From: Cyanoderma ruficeps
Taxonomy: Eukaryota; Chordata; Aves; Passeriformes; Timaliidae
Direction: 5' to 3'
DNA length: 64,000 nt
Assembly: GCA_008694505.1 (NCBI GenBank)
Contig: VZDJ01000216.1
Coordinates: forward strand, 4,596,664 to 4,660,663
Shown: positions 45,283 through 57,721 of the stretch, one piece after another
Numbering within the stretch: position 1 is the stretch's first letter
Layout: each line of letters starts with the position of its first letter
Notes under the pieces: generated by a model
Databases searched by the model: none
Told to the model about the DNA's origin: nothing
The model's input: the letters and a program-made list of their open reading frames with translations, nothing else
Made by a program: the position numbers and the translations under genes

Positions 45283-47639
45283 GTTATCCTTAGCTCCTTT
45301 CCCCCTGTGACTGCTCCATCACAACGAGAGGGTGGAGACCTCTGGTTTCTCTGTGGAAACAAAGGGTAAATCCTCCCAAGGAGAAAGGAGGCCCATTCCT
45401 AAAAACTGCATTTTACCCATACTGCAAAGTCCTGCCTTGATTTCCCAGGCAGTGGCTGCTGTTGGCAACTGGGGAGGCATGGATCTCACAAGTGACAATC
45501 TTGCTACCTGTGGTGAAGAGACTCTGATTAGCATGAGCTGCAGGTCTGGCCTCTGTGAATTAAATCAAGGAGTTTTTAATAACCTGACAACGAGTGTGAT
45601 TTACAGGTGATCTGTCAGGACGGAGGTATGACACAGAGCTTGGGAAAACTTCTTTTTACACTATTCTGTCAACCTTTGCAGTTACTTTTTACTGGCCCCG
45701 TGCCTGTGCAAGCTGCCAAGGTCTCTGCTGAGCCAGAGGAGGGCTCTGGATTATCTGTCCCCTGGAGAGGCCCGTGGTTGTGAACCCCAGTCTGGCTCAC
45801 TTGCATTACTGGAGTTCATATTCTCTATTATTTAGCTGTTGAGCAATGCCACTGTGAGGAACAGTAAGGAGGGAGCCATTCTCCAATCCTTTGGTATCTC
45901 TGCCTTTATTTTATTAGGAAGATACACAGCCATATCCTTAATTATTCTGCCAGAATTCTCACAAGGGTCTCATCTCAGTTTTGGTTAAAGAAATAAGAGG
46001 CCAAATGGAAATAAAATATTAGTCTACCTGACTTTACCAGCTGAAATGGTTTAGAACATCGTTACTAGGCTCATTCCTGTCCCTTCCTCACAATAAAAAT
46101 ACCATCTAAAAAAAGAACCAGAATGGGACATTTCCAGAGGAATATTACATTTCATAAGTATGGATTTTAGCAGCCAATCTCAACCAAACAATGCACTATG
46201 TGGTGCCAGAAATAACGAATCAGTGCAGCCCTCAGGACTGAAATGGAGAATTGCCTCTCCTCTTGTAGCTCTTTGGAACTTTAATCTGAAATATGCCACG
46301 AATCAAAGGATAATTTATTGGTATGCAAGAATTCCCATGCTTAGTCAAATCTGATTTCCACAGAGTCTGGTGCTTTGCTGCTCGTGGTGGCCAGAGCCAG
46401 AGAAAGGACCAGAAAGAGTTGTTGGTGCAGGAATGTTTGTGTGCAGAGAACACCTGTGATAAGGGTCAGCATGTAGGAAGGACTTCAGTACTCCTGATCT
46501 TGGCCATGTGGGAATTGCTGCCTGGTCCTGCAGGCTTCTTTTTCAGTAGAGAGAGGGACACAGGAGTGTCCAGGAGATAATTCACCCCATTCTAAGATAT
46601 ATTAAAGCTTGTTACTGATTTGGTTAGAAAAAATTATAATTTTGTCTAAACATGAGTGCCTCAACTAAGGCAGGAGGAGTCCCAGTGACTTTTTGCTGCC
46701 TGTGAGGGTGACACTGCTGTCACAGCATCCTGCAAAGGTCTTGACTATGGAGGGACCCACTCATCTCCAGATAATTTCCTCTTACTGGGAGGGCTTTAAG
46801 TTTTTGAGGGGGATGTTTCTCACAAAACAACCGTCTTCTATAATTTGGGGCATATCTGATAGCTTCAAGGTGGCTGGGAATTTGTCTCTAATTTATTAGT
46901 GCAGTGAAAATGGTCACACAACAGTTCGTTCCCATGAAAGTTTTGCAGAGTGGGAAAGGCCCTTTTTGTGTCTTGTCCATCTGCCCTGCTCAGGAGAGGT
47001 TTTTGAAGGCATCTCCCTGGATATTTTGTTTTTTAATTCCTAGTCCAACCTTGGCTGTGCTGCTGGGGTGAGCAGTGGGGATAGCTGGTGAGTTTGGTTT
47101 CAGAGCTGCTCTTGTCGATGTGTCATGGCTCACTTCATCTGAATGATTCATTTTTGTGCACTGAGGAAATGGAATTCACCTTTGCTATGCATCATTCTCT
47201 GTGCTGCTTTTCAGCCGTTTCATAACTCTAGGAATTTGAATGAAAAGATTTTGATTTTTGCAATCACTCCATGTGATTATGTCCAGAAGCATTAACCAGA
47301 ATTAAAATCATTCATTCTCTTGCCTGGGAGTTGAGTGTGAATCTGCCTGTTCCCTTCCTATCCTGGCTGAAATAGTGCAGCAGGGTACTCCAGGGCAGGG
47401 TGTACACAGAGTGCATCTTGTGTTTTAGCGCTGCTCTCACTTGGATTTCACAGCATTTACCTTACTTTGCTTATTTTGACCACTGGGCAGCGATTTATTT
47501 TTTTTTCCATATCTACCCACAATTCCTGCATTTTTTTAAAATTTTTTTATTTCCTGATATACAGAATTCTTTCAGGGCTTGTTTACTTCAGCTGCTTCTC
47601 AGCGCGCTGCATTTGCCAGGCTGAAATTTGCTTTTCATG
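45283..47639. other. Unique non-coding sequence
   Basis: No exon, transposon or RNA gene is recognised. The stretch 45880-46340 is AT-rich. A T-rich run lies at 47493-47550. Confidence 0.5.
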
Positions 47640-48000
47640 AGCGAGGGAGGTTGTTATTTTCCCCTGACTCACCTTCGTCTATAATTACCCAGCTCCGACG
47701 TGCCCTCGGCCGTGTGAGATCTCAATATTATCATTATTAATAGCACTCCCTCACCCCCAGCATGTGCAGCAGCTTCCCAGCACAGCCAGGCAGGGCCAAC
47801 CACGAAGCCAACAGGAGGACTCGATTATTCATGTGCTTAAGTGTTTGCAGGCACCGAGGCTTAGATTTTCACAAGCAATTAGTGCTGTTGTGTGCCTCGG
47901 CTTTGATGCCTCGTTCAACACGTTTCAGACGGGGCTGTTCATTGCACAGCACCAGCTCTGCCCTCTGAGCTCGGGGGCCCTTTGGGGTGTCTGGCTGGGC
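47640..48000. other. Unique stretch, candidate conserved non-coding element
   Basis: This stretch is free of repeats and mixes AT-rich core sites (CTATAATTACCC near 47677, TTATCATTATTAATAGC near 47727) with CG-containing words (GCTCCGACGTGCCCTCGGCC) that would be expected to decay in neutral avian intergenic DNA. It has no convincing frame. That makes it a candidate enhancer, on texture only. Confidence 0.25.
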
Positions 48001-51000
48001 CATCAGAACCGGAGGAATTTTCTGGTCAGTCAGCTCATGGATTAAGAGCTCTGGCCGGCAGCTTGTCAAATGGTGTGTGTCTGTAAATGCCTTGGATGGA
48101 TTGGGGCTAAATGAATTATCCCTCTCTCCTCCCTGTCCTTTCACTGGAGACATCATTCCCTTCTGTGTCTGTGTCAGAGCAGGTCTCCTTTGTGATCCTG
48201 TTTGCTTGCATGGGATGTAATTGTCATTTAGCAGGCACTGTGCTGTGCTGACCTATTTCTGTCCCTCTCTAGACAACATGTCTGCAGATATTCATCCTTA
48301 TTTCAAGATTTAAATATATATTTCAAAAATATAATATATATATTTCAAAAGCAGTCATGGAAAAAAATACTGAATCTATTCTTTTCAGCTACAGTATAAA
48401 AGTACCTCCTAATCTGTCCTTACAAAACTCTGCTTGTTGGCCTGAAGACAATCACTGTTCAGACCAATTAATAAAATGCCTTTTCTCTAAGTATATATTC
48501 TGCATGCATGTTTTAACAGAGGATTTTCTGTGACAGCACTGCCAGGCTCGCTCAGGCTGGGTGCCTGAACAATTTTGGGGTAGGCACGTCCTTGTTCAGT
48601 TAAGGGGAGTTTTGCACTCATTTAATTTTTCAAGTGAGAAATCTTGGGTTAAGCTTAGAATTGTAGAATGATTAAAAGGCTTTTGAAGGGGGGAGTGTTG
48701 GCTGTCTGCTGGGAAAAGCAGTGTAAAAATGAGACCTGGGCTTGGCTTGTGTTTTGATTGAGAGCCAGTTTCAGGTGCTGCTGAATAGGATTTGAAAATG
48801 GGATGTGTAGTGCTGACTGTACAGTCTGTGCAGCCTAAGCTAAAATAATAAAACCCAGGATCATGCAAATATTTCTGTGGGGCTTGGAAACCCGAGCTGG
48901 ATGTGGGCCCAGTTGTGTCGTGAGGAGCTGGGGCTGTCTCAGAGGGAACCCATCAGGGGATTGTGTCAGGAATATAACGAGCTCTGCTTGATTCTGGATT
49001 AACTTTGGCTGGCAGTTAACATCTCAGGCATTTTGGCAATGGTGCATCCTTTCCCTTTTCTCCAGTGTCTCTCTCTTCAGGGCAGATTTCAACAAAAAGT
49101 GAGTTCTTTGTACGAGTTGAACTCTCTAAAAGACTTAAGGGCCTGTGGTTCAGATGCAGCTTTCCCAACAGTGCCCAACAGATGTTCTGAAGTGCTCACG
49201 AACTACATAGAAGTGCTGCTGTTTTGAACTCCTGCAAACAGGCAACAGATTCACACGGGAAATTAAATGAGTGCAATTTTCTGCAGAGATACTGAATGTG
49301 GCTGCTAAACGAGCACCGCCAAAATAAAACACAACCAAAGAGGGCTGCTTGCTGCAGCAGCTGGGGAGGGACATCAATGACAGCTGAAGGGTGTGACGAC
49401 TTCGTAAATTGGCTCCTCTGATTGCTTGGAAACGTCACTTTTTAGAAAAGACTTGACATTTAGTGGGAGCCTGCAAGGAAACCCTTGGGGTGCAGGGAAC
49501 CTGGAGAAAACTCTGGGGAGAAGGGATGTGGGAGGCCGGTGGAGAAGCAGCAGGAATCAGGGAGATTTAAAGTCAGGGACAGCCAGAGAGGGTTGAAAGG
49601 TCTGAAACACCCTGGGGAGAAAGGGGAGTGTGAGAATAATTGGGGATGATATCCAGGGCTGTGGCTGTGGCATCTGTGGGGGCTCCATCTACTCTGTGTA
49701 TAAATCCAAGCGTGTCCTTTAATGTTCTTTGCTGTGGAAGAATGCCAAGTGGTTCCCATTGCATGAAATTTCCAGGATTTTTGTGGCATTTTCCTGATGT
49801 CCTGGGAAGCGCAGGCTGTCTCCAAGTTTGTATAACCCCAGCTTCTGCCTCTGCTCACTGTTGAATCTTGCCTTCATTTGTAATACCCAATTAGTGTTTT
49901 GAAGTATGTACAGGGCAAGAAACCAAATAACCTTTCAGGCTGTTGATGAATGGCTTTTTCTTTGAATGGAAATCACTGCTTACAAAGGTATTTTCATTTG
50001 TAATGCCTATTTAAAAAAATTAAAAATCAAGTTGTATCTGAACCTTGTCACCTGTCATGTAACCTGTAAATCATCTTTAATCCTCTAAATATTTGTGGTA
50101 TTTCGAATGCAAATTTGAAAAAGAAACTTCTGGGGAAAAATAAAATTGTGCAGCTTACAATGCATTGTTCTGCTGGGAGCAGAGCCACTGCTGCTCTCTG
50201 TTCTTGGGGAGAACACAGACACAACCCCTTTGTCCAAAGCAGCAGCAGCTTTCCCCTCTGTGCTGCCATGGAATAAAATGGGAGAGAAATCTCTTCACCT
50301 CACAGCTGCTCAGGCTCTGGTGTTCTGATGTTGAATTGCTTTGATGCTCCTTTTTAGGATGAAAGGTTTGATTCTTCCTTTTCCTTCTATGAACTGAGTT
50401 TTCTTGCTGGTGTCGTCAGTCCAAATGGGACAGTACAAACCCAGCCATGAGAGCCCCATCAGCTGAGAGATTTTACAAGCTGCTATGAACTTGAATTAAA
50501 AATTGTAACTCATATTTGAGCAGGGAAGTTGAGAAAAGATGACACTTGGTTGCAACAGGAATCAATTTCCTCTACTTGCATTCCTGGCTATTTTTTTCTC
50601 TCTCCTGATGATTACAGGTAGTGTATTTTGGGTTTAATTGGAAATTTTCCCACCCAATACTGAAGCAGACTGAGATGTGCAACCTTCCCACCCTCACATA
50701 ATCACCACTGGGCTTTCCCAAAGAGGTTTGGCTGACTTCTCATTTCATCGTCATCCTGTTTCAGCTGCAACAAAATATTAATTTCTTGCACTGTTCTGCA
50801 GTCTGTACTTGAGCTTTTTATTCCTCAGCTGAAGCTGTGACTTCGCTTGGGCTCTGTAATTTGTAGGCTTGAACAGTTCTTAACTTCACACCAAAGGCAC
50901 CAGAAGGGCAAAGCTGGAGTTTGCCTTGTCCTGAGAGTGATTCTCCAGGGCAGATTTTCCTCACAGATCTCAAAGATTAAATGCTGTTGGCTCTATCTCA

Positions 51001-51647
51001 CAAGTGCTTGGCAGAGGCATAGAGAGGTACTTTGAAGAGGATCACGAGACCAAGAGGGAATCTTTAGGGTGGGGAAGAGGCTCCCCACATCCAAATCCTC
51101 TATCCACAGGGCCACACTGCTCAGACTGCCGGTGTCAGCCTCCTGTGGGCCTCTTGTGGTACAGGGGTGCAAATAATTTTGCCTCCGCTCGTACAAATTT
51201 AACTCTGGTGGATGTGCCAAAGCCAGTAAATCTGCTGGATTGGAACAGCCTGAAATGGGGAGAGATCTGAGGATAAACCTTTCAAAAAGTCCCCTGTAGG
51301 CCTGAGCTCTTTGACAGAATCCTAAAGTGGGTTTCAGCAGCCCAGCAGCTGGGAGGACACTGGCTGAATGACCTTGGGGAAACTTGTTGTATCTTCCCTG
51401 GTATCTGGAGCTATTGAAGTGAAAGACCTTTCAAAGAAACAGAAATGATCAGCAAAATGAACAGTGGTGATAAAGATTGGTGTTTCCTCTAGCAAAAAGC
51501 CTTCTCAGAGGGATGTGTGAGGAAGAGGGTGGGCTGAGCTGGCCTCCCTTGGAGCAGCCTGGTGCAGGGTGAAGGTGTTGTGTAGATCTTCCTCTTGGCA
51601 CAGGCACACACGTGTGTGCCCCTGAACACGTGTGTTCTGTGTGCCAC
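48001..51647. other. Unique non-coding sequence
   Basis: The repeats seen are small: an AT-rich pocket at 48311-48350 in which ATATATATTTCAAAA occurs twice. The part 49890-50140 is AT-rich. Short frames carry no domain, including the 132-codon minus frame at 49460-49858. Confidence 0.5.
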
Positions 51648-51678
51648 ACAGAATTACAGAATGGTCTGAGGTGGAAGG
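51648..51678 (-). mobile_element. CR1 LINE 3' end, part 1 (split by LTR)
   Basis: CAGAATTACAGAATGGTCTG and GGTGGAAGG are the complement of a CR1 3' terminus. The match stops at GGAAGG (51673-51678), where the LTR begins, and resumes after it at 52259, so the two parts were once one element. Confidence 0.85.
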
Positions 51679-52258
51679 TGTGGGAATTCTAGGTGCTGAG
51701 AATTTTGGACTCTCTGTGCTGACAGGAACAGAATTTCAGGGAAGCACTGCATTTGACTTGAGGCCTCAAAACAGCCTTCCAAAAATGAGTGATAGTACTG
51801 GGATCATGGGGAGGTAGTTTGGATAGCACTGTGTGATCTCACGGGGTGAAAACCTTAGATTTGGGATTTTAGCGTGTGGTGATATATGGGAGCCAAGATG
51901 GAGAACGTTGGGTGTGGATTAGTTGTCTTTTTGCACCTTCTTCTTCCTTCATCTTCACGAATCTGGGTGGTTTTCTGTAACTGGGTGAAAGAGGTTTGCA
52001 TTGCGGGTTTCAGGTGATCACAATTGGATTAGAAGCATAAATAATACAGATGTCAACTGTTTATTGCATCATTGGGACTTAAATAACCTTGAACAGGCAC
52101 CATTTTAACTCACTTTCTCCACTTGTTAGAGAGAACTCGCATCTTGTGAGTTTGTAATAAATAAGGATAATAAACTTCAGAGTGAGGTTTCAAAAACAAC
52201 ATCTCCTGAGTTTTATTTGCCCTGACTTTGGAGCAGGAAAGAGCCAGGCACTCCCACA
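51679..52258 (+). mobile_element. Solo LTR, family 1 copy c (ERVK-like), nested in CR1
   Basis: The ends TGTGGGA and TCCCACA are a perfect 7-bp inverted pair. The flanks are identical: GGAAGG at 51673-51678 and 52259-52264, a 6-bp duplication typical of class II (ERVK-like) integration. Removing the LTR and one duplication restores an unbroken CR1 tail (GGAAGGGACC). The LTR shares long blocks with 31315-31843. AATAAA at 52156-52161 and 52169-52174 lies towards the right end, so sense is plus. It is a 580-base solo LTR with no internal genes. Confidence 0.96.
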
Positions 52259-52372
52259 GGAAGGGACCTTAAAAATCATCCAGCTCCAGCCCCCCTGCCA
52301 TGGACAGGGTTGCTAGACCAGGTTGCTCCATCCAGCCCGGCCTTGAACACTTCCAGGGATGTGTCTAAGGGA
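52259..52372 (-). mobile_element. CR1 LINE 3' end, part 2 (split by LTR)
   Basis: This continues the CR1 at 51648-51678: GGAAGGGACCTTAAAAATCA, CCCCTGCCATGGACAGGG, AGACCAGGTTGCTCCATCC and CCTTGAACACTTCCAGGGAT, all complement of CR1. The first six bases are the LTR's right duplication. Confidence 0.88.
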
Positions 52373-52744
52373 TGTGTCTGTGTGGATGTGTGTCCAGACA
52401 CCTGCAAAATGCTGCTTTTAGAGCTCTGCTCCCTTCCAGGGAGGATGGAGAAATGTGAGAGAAGTAATTTGTTGGGGAATACTGAAGTGGTAAGAAGCAG
52501 ACGGTGTTTGTATGAAAGTCATGTGGCTCAAGTAGGAATTTTTATCCTTCAGGGAAAGCTCTGGATGGGCGAGAAGGAAGCAGGATTGGCACAGAGCATA
52601 ATTCCACTGCAGGTCCAGAAAGCTGAGGCTGAGCACTGATGGGATAATAGATTCCCTTTTGTGATGATGTAAATTAGTGAGATTGTTCATCTGTTCTTCA
52701 GTGACTTCAGCAAGAAGCTACCTCTGGTGTCTCTCTGGTCTTTG
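52373..52744. other. Unclear sequence between two CR1 pieces
   Basis: No clear match is seen. It could be diverged CR1 between the tail fragment and the reverse-transcriptase fragment that follows, since both are on the minus strand, but the order does not require it. Confidence 0.3.
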
Positions 52745-52968
52745 TATGGAGCTTGAAGACCACAGTTCCTTAAAATCAGCCACCAACTGGATCTAAGTCC
52801 ACTCACCACTCCTCATTGGGCCTGGCCAGGCAGTTTTTACCCCGTGAAGAGCACCCGTCCCCCCCATGAGCAGGCAGGTTCTCCAGGAATGCTGTGGGAA
52901 ACGGTGTCAAAGGCTTTGCTCAGGTCTAGGTAGACACATCCACAGCCTTTCCCTCTCATTTTGCAGCA
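52745..52968 (-). pseudogene. CR1 LINE reverse-transcriptase remnant
   Basis: Read on the minus strand, 52870-52958 gives a degenerate reverse-transcriptase segment with the residues YLDLSKAFDTVSHSI, which fits the conserved YLDFSKAFDTVSH block of CR1 ORF2. Upstream and downstream the frame is broken by small indels, for example a C run at 52859-52865 that shifts it. The part 52800-52860 still resembles CR1 DNA. It is a dead copy. It is on the same strand as the split CR1 tail at 51648-52372, so both could derive from one element. Confidence 0.8.
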
Positions 52969-53569
52969 ATAAAGTGGTGACAACAGCCCTGGATTACTCA
53001 AAGTTTTGAGCTAAAGGTGAAGGCAGGGATATGAATAATCTTATCTTTATTTTTTAGCTGTCTTCTCAGTTTTGCTGACCTATTTGTCCTCAGACCACCC
53101 TTTTCTCCGCTTTACTTGCAGTAAAAGATGATCAGGATAGATATTTAGATTTTGTTGTCTTTTGAAGAGGAAATGCACAGAGTTTTTGCAGTCATTTGTT
53201 TCTTGGATTTGAGCTGGTCTATGTGCATGTCTCTGCACAGCACCCAGGCTCCAGCTTCCAGACACACACACACATAAAATAGAGTCACCAAAGAGCTGTT
53301 TAAATAACAGCCACAGTAACAGCAGCAACATTAGCAACAGCAACAGAAGCTGTGCTCCCCAGAAAATTCAAGTTATGCAACCAACCTTGAATTCATTCAT
53401 AAAAAAGGTCTGAGTTTTGCAGAGCTAAGTTACCACATGTGGCCAAGAGAGGGCTCAATTGAACTATTTTTCCTTTACTCTGAATTAAGGGATTTTGGAA
53501 GATCTCAAGGGAGAAGGAAGAACGAGAGAGAGGAAATATGTGAAAAGTGCAAAGGCATGCTAAAAAAGG

Positions 53570-53574
<5 letters not shown>
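52969..53574. other. Unique sequence with small microsatellites
   Basis: A (CA)n run lies at 53262-53275 and a degenerate CAACAG/CAGCAA array at 53310-53350. No exon or transposon is recognised. Confidence 0.5.

Positions 53575-53604
<30 letters not shown>
53575..53604. repeat. GA dinucleotide microsatellite
   Basis: Uninterrupted AG units for about 27 bases, preceded by an A-rich purine stretch (53562-53578). Confidence 0.95.
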
Positions 53605-53610
<6 letters not shown>

Positions 53611-56044
53611 ACCCATAAAATCTCTGCTAATTTCTAGTGTTCTGTCTTTATTTTCTATAAGACTGTACAAAATGAAACCATGCACACAAATAAACTGTGG
53701 AAGTGTAGAAGAACAAGGAGCAAAAATATAGTGGGAGGAGGAAGAACGTGTGGCTGGTGCTCTGGGAAAACAACTTTCCTGATGGAAAATACTGAAAAAG
53801 TCAGAGAAGACTCTGGACAAGGGCAGGAAATTTGGCAAATCTACGGTTTTGCACAGAGCTAAGCCTTTCCGTCAAGCAAAATGTGAAATCCACCTTTAAT
53901 TAGTTACAGCCACATTTTCATTTAAATTGGTAGGAAAGTACTGATGTTACTGTGGGTTGCAAAAGAAAATTTAAATGCCTAACTTCCTAACAAATTTTTC
54001 TTTAAAGAATCTCAGCTCAGAGCCTCCTTATTTTCTGAAGCTGAAGGACGATGAGGTGCCTGCTTGATGGGACTGTTGGTTGCACTGTGTTGCTCCAGAA
54101 TTTCTCTCTCTTTGCAGAGTACAGTTAAAACCATCTGATACTCTGAGGCAAAACCCACTTGGGCCATGGAGAAAATCCTTCTGCACTGGACTTTTCCCTT
54201 TCAGAATCACCTTCAAAGTGACAGCGCTTGACTTTCACAAGAATTTTAACCATTCCCAAGAATTTTAACTAAGAATTTTAATCATACGGCTTCAAAGCAT
54301 TTCACACAAGTGCTCCAGTGAGTTATAATAATTAAGTATGAAGCACATTTTTATGTTTTGGGACACTTGTTTAAAATGAAGAGCTCATGGCAGAACATGT
54401 CACAGCAAGGACTGTGGGTGCTGATGGTCAAAAAAAAAGAAAGGTGGAAAGAGGTAAAAAGGCAGCAGGCATTCAAGCTGACTGGTAAACAAAATTTTCT
54501 ACAGTAGAATAAAGAATGAAAGACTGAGAGGAAAGACAGCTTGGATTGCCTTCAGGATCTCCTATTTGCTTTAGAAGGTCATACAAATCCAGTGGAGGCG
54601 TTTCAGGGGATGTTGAACACCACTGAAACACAGGGTGTGAAACATTTCCTTGGTGAGACCACCATTGGTTTTCTTCTTACTATTTTAAATTTCTAATTCT
54701 ATGACTGAGAGGTGCCATTTGAGGCCTTGACGGCCCTTCAAGGTGGCAATTCCAGCTTTACTGAGGTGCAGTCCAGCCGACTTAGAAGAATAACCTTTAT
54801 ATTCCAGGAAATGGAGACTGTCTTTAATTGGCCTGTTGAGAATTAATCACTGCAAAAAAAACCAATACCAGTCACAAGTGCAACAAGCTCCCTGCACAGT
54901 ATTACCCTGATAACCCAGCCCCAGTCTGGGGAAGGACACTGACCAGGAGTTTTAAAAGCCTTTTATAAGAGCTTTCTTTGAAAGTTGCAGTTTCAGGAGC
55001 CCTTTGATCCAAGCATCAAAAATAGATAGAGATGCCTCCTGCTGAAACACCAGTCACAAGCACTGAAAGAATGGTCTGCTAAACTTCCACAAGTCAGACT
55101 GGCACAAACTTCTTGCTGATTTTTTATTTTTTGTTGTTAGTTTTAGACCAGGTAACATGAAACTCTGAATTATTCCTCATCTAGTATGTCCACTGTCAAG
55201 GGGAAAGTATTCTGGAGACCTTTTTCATGTATCAGGCAAAACGTTTTTCCAGGTCTTTGAAGTTTGTGCTGCCCAGGTGCAATACAGGACACCTGAGTGT
55301 AATATCAGCTTCTTCCCAGCACCAGTAAATCTCTAAGATAACACAAACAGAGCAGCTTGATGGAAGAGGAATTTGTTTTCCCATGTGCTGCCAGCCTTGG
55401 CACTGGCAGCAAAAGAGGCCAACAAGAGTCCCAGGCAAAGAAATTTATTAACTACTGATGTGGACTTTACTTTTTCATGTATACACACCAGTAATGCAAA
55501 GACAGAGTTGTAAAACTTGCTTTATCATACTGACTTCCTGTGTATGCATCACTTCACTTTTTTGCCTTCTTCTTCTGTCTCTGAAAATTAACTCCCTGCT
55601 GTCTCCTGAGCACAGTTCCAGGGATTGCCATGTTTGCTCCATGCCAGGCAGTGAAGATGGAGCTGACACCTTAAAGGTCTGTGATCCTGCCATAGAGCAG
55701 AATTCATTACCTGTTTCTTTATGTTCTGAGCTGATCTATGAAGTGTGGTGACTGTCAGGGGTGAGCTCTTTCCTACAGGAGCTGATCTCTGTAGTGTGTC
55801 TGGGCTGCTGGGCTGTAACTGGTCTATCAGCAGCAATCTGGTGTTTTCAGCTCCCTGCAAAGCTTCCCTGGTGTGGCCCCTTTTGTGTTTCGGAGCGGGT
55901 TGTTTCTGCTTCACTGGTTTGTTGGGCCCATTGAAAACTTGCCCACTTGGCACACTGAATGTGGTGCAGTGATGGTGGTGAAGGTACCTGGGCTTTGGGT
56001 CAAGCTCCTGAGTGCTTGGGGTGTTTGCAACACCTGAGAATGGG
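53605..56044. other. Unique non-coding sequence
   Basis: Mostly AT-rich DNA with no transposon or exon I can name. The phrase CCCAAGAATTTTAACTAAGAA near 54255 partly repeats the preceding ACAAGAATTTTAACC. Short frames only. Confidence 0.5.
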
Positions 56045-56788
56045 TGTCTTGGTTAGGAAAGACAGGTGTCTGCCAGGGAAAGCTGGAGCTCCCCTTGGAA
56101 TGGAGAATATAAACTCCCTCCTTCTGAATTATTATAATTTTGCAATTAAGGCGACTTTCAGGGAAAGATATGGGAATGGGAATAACAGTTCTTTACTAGG
56201 AGTATTAAAGAATACAAATGTAGCAGTACAGAAAAAAAAACCCCAAGCAAACAAGAAAAAAAATCCTAGAAACACTGACAGTCAGAACACAACCTGACTC
56301 CCTGTTGGTCAGGGTGTTGGGAGCAGTCCAGTTAAATCCTCCTGCAGTGACAGATGTGGTTCTGTTGGAGCAGAGATGATCCTGTAGAAGGGCCCAGTGG
56401 TGCTGAGATGGGTCTGGTCTCCCTCTGGGAATCCAGTGCAGACAGGCTGTGCTGGTGTTCTGAATCCCAGGTTTGATCCAGGCGGGAATGCTGGGCTCCT
56501 CCCCCTGGGTGGGGCATCTCCCAATGGGATGATGGAATTGTATCAGCCCTGCAGTGAGCCTGGATGGCCCATGGACAGCAGATCTCCCCTGGAGGGAGGA
56601 TGGGTCCTGGAAGAGATAAGAACATGGCCCCAGCTGGTTTTAACATCTGGCCATTGACAGAAACACCTGCCCTCTCCCCCTGGAGTTACGAGGAATGGGT
56701 GATACTCTGGTATAAACTGTTCCTGAGCAGGTTCCATCCCCAGCTAATGCTGCTTGGTTACTGCACCAGCCTGTCCAGTGACAGGACA
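56045..56788 (-). mobile_element. Solo LTR, family 4 (744 bp)
   Basis: The segment runs from TGTCTTGGTTAGGAAAGACA to TGACAGGACA, with TGTCTTGG and CAGGACA near-inverted, and has the layout of a long avian LTR I recognise (phrases AATTATTATAATTTTGCAAT, TGGGAATAACAGTTCTTTAC and CCAACAGGGAGTCAGG in the complement). In the minus direction a GGATCAAACC word (about 56474) sits where a TATA box is expected and TAGTAAAGAAC (about 56193) where a poly(A) signal is expected, so minus sense is likely. Flanks TGGG and TGAG match at three of four positions, so the duplication is unclear. No retroviral genes are present. It has A-rich runs at 56229-56262. Confidence 0.82.
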
Positions 56789-57721
56789 TGAGGTCTGAAT
56801 CTGGACTGTGGGTCGGTTTTACTTGGGTGAAAGCTCATTTTTCCCCAGGAGATCCGTTCTGCCTCGTTCTCCCAGTGTTTGAAGGTGGTGTCTGGAAGGC
56901 CTGGCTGCAGCAGTGCAGGGCTCCCGTATCACCTACAGGATTTTTGGTAATGAATGGTCTAGTCCCTGTGCAGCATGTGGTTTTTGAGGTAGTGCAGGTA
57001 ACCCCAGACACTATTTGGAGATCCACACCTTGTCCCTCAGCCCTGGAGGGTAGGTATAATCTCAGCCCGAGTTTACCTTGTGCTGCTGAAATAATTTGTA
57101 TTGTTTCTGCCAGGGAAAAGTGCAGGGGAGGAGGGTGACAGAGGAGCCCATTTGCAAGCACTTGTGAAGAAGGAGGCAGCGTGGATTTATGTTCTAATGG
57201 GAGGGATTTGGCTGTGGGACATCTGAATGAACACAATCTGATGAGTTTCATTAGGGCTACACCTCATTCTTTTAATTAACTTCTTGTTCTTGTCCTTGGT
57301 GAAGTAGTAATTATTTTTTAATTAGCCCAACACTGCATTGCAGAGCTAGCCAACCCTAGCCTCATCTTGGAGAGGTGTCATAAGAATTAAGTTAATTAGC
57401 TTGTCACCATCCCTGTAAAATATGGCTGTGTTTGGCAAAAGGGAAGCGAAGAGGACCCTTTGCTGTTCCAAGGTTAATTAAAAACCACAGTGCACAGGGA
57501 GAGCGGCAGATCCTGGGGTTTGGTGAGTGCCGTGGGTCACATCCTCTGTGGGATCAGAGGTGGAAACACAAGGGCACAAATCACCATTTCCTGGTGTTCC
57601 TCCTGCATGGTGGGGCTGTGGGGCAGCTCTGGCCCATGGCACCACAGCTCTGGGGTGGTGGCTGCAGATGGAGAGAGCAAGTCTGGGAGCTGTGGCCAGC
57701 CTGGTCTGCAAGGCAGGGCTG
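56789..57721. other. Unique non-coding sequence
   Basis: The part 57240-57430 is AT-rich, with TTTTAATTAACTTC and GTTAATTAGC words, and might be a conserved element. The plus frame at 57432-57980 (182 codons) and its neighbours run into the CR1 fragment and have no domain. Confidence 0.45.
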
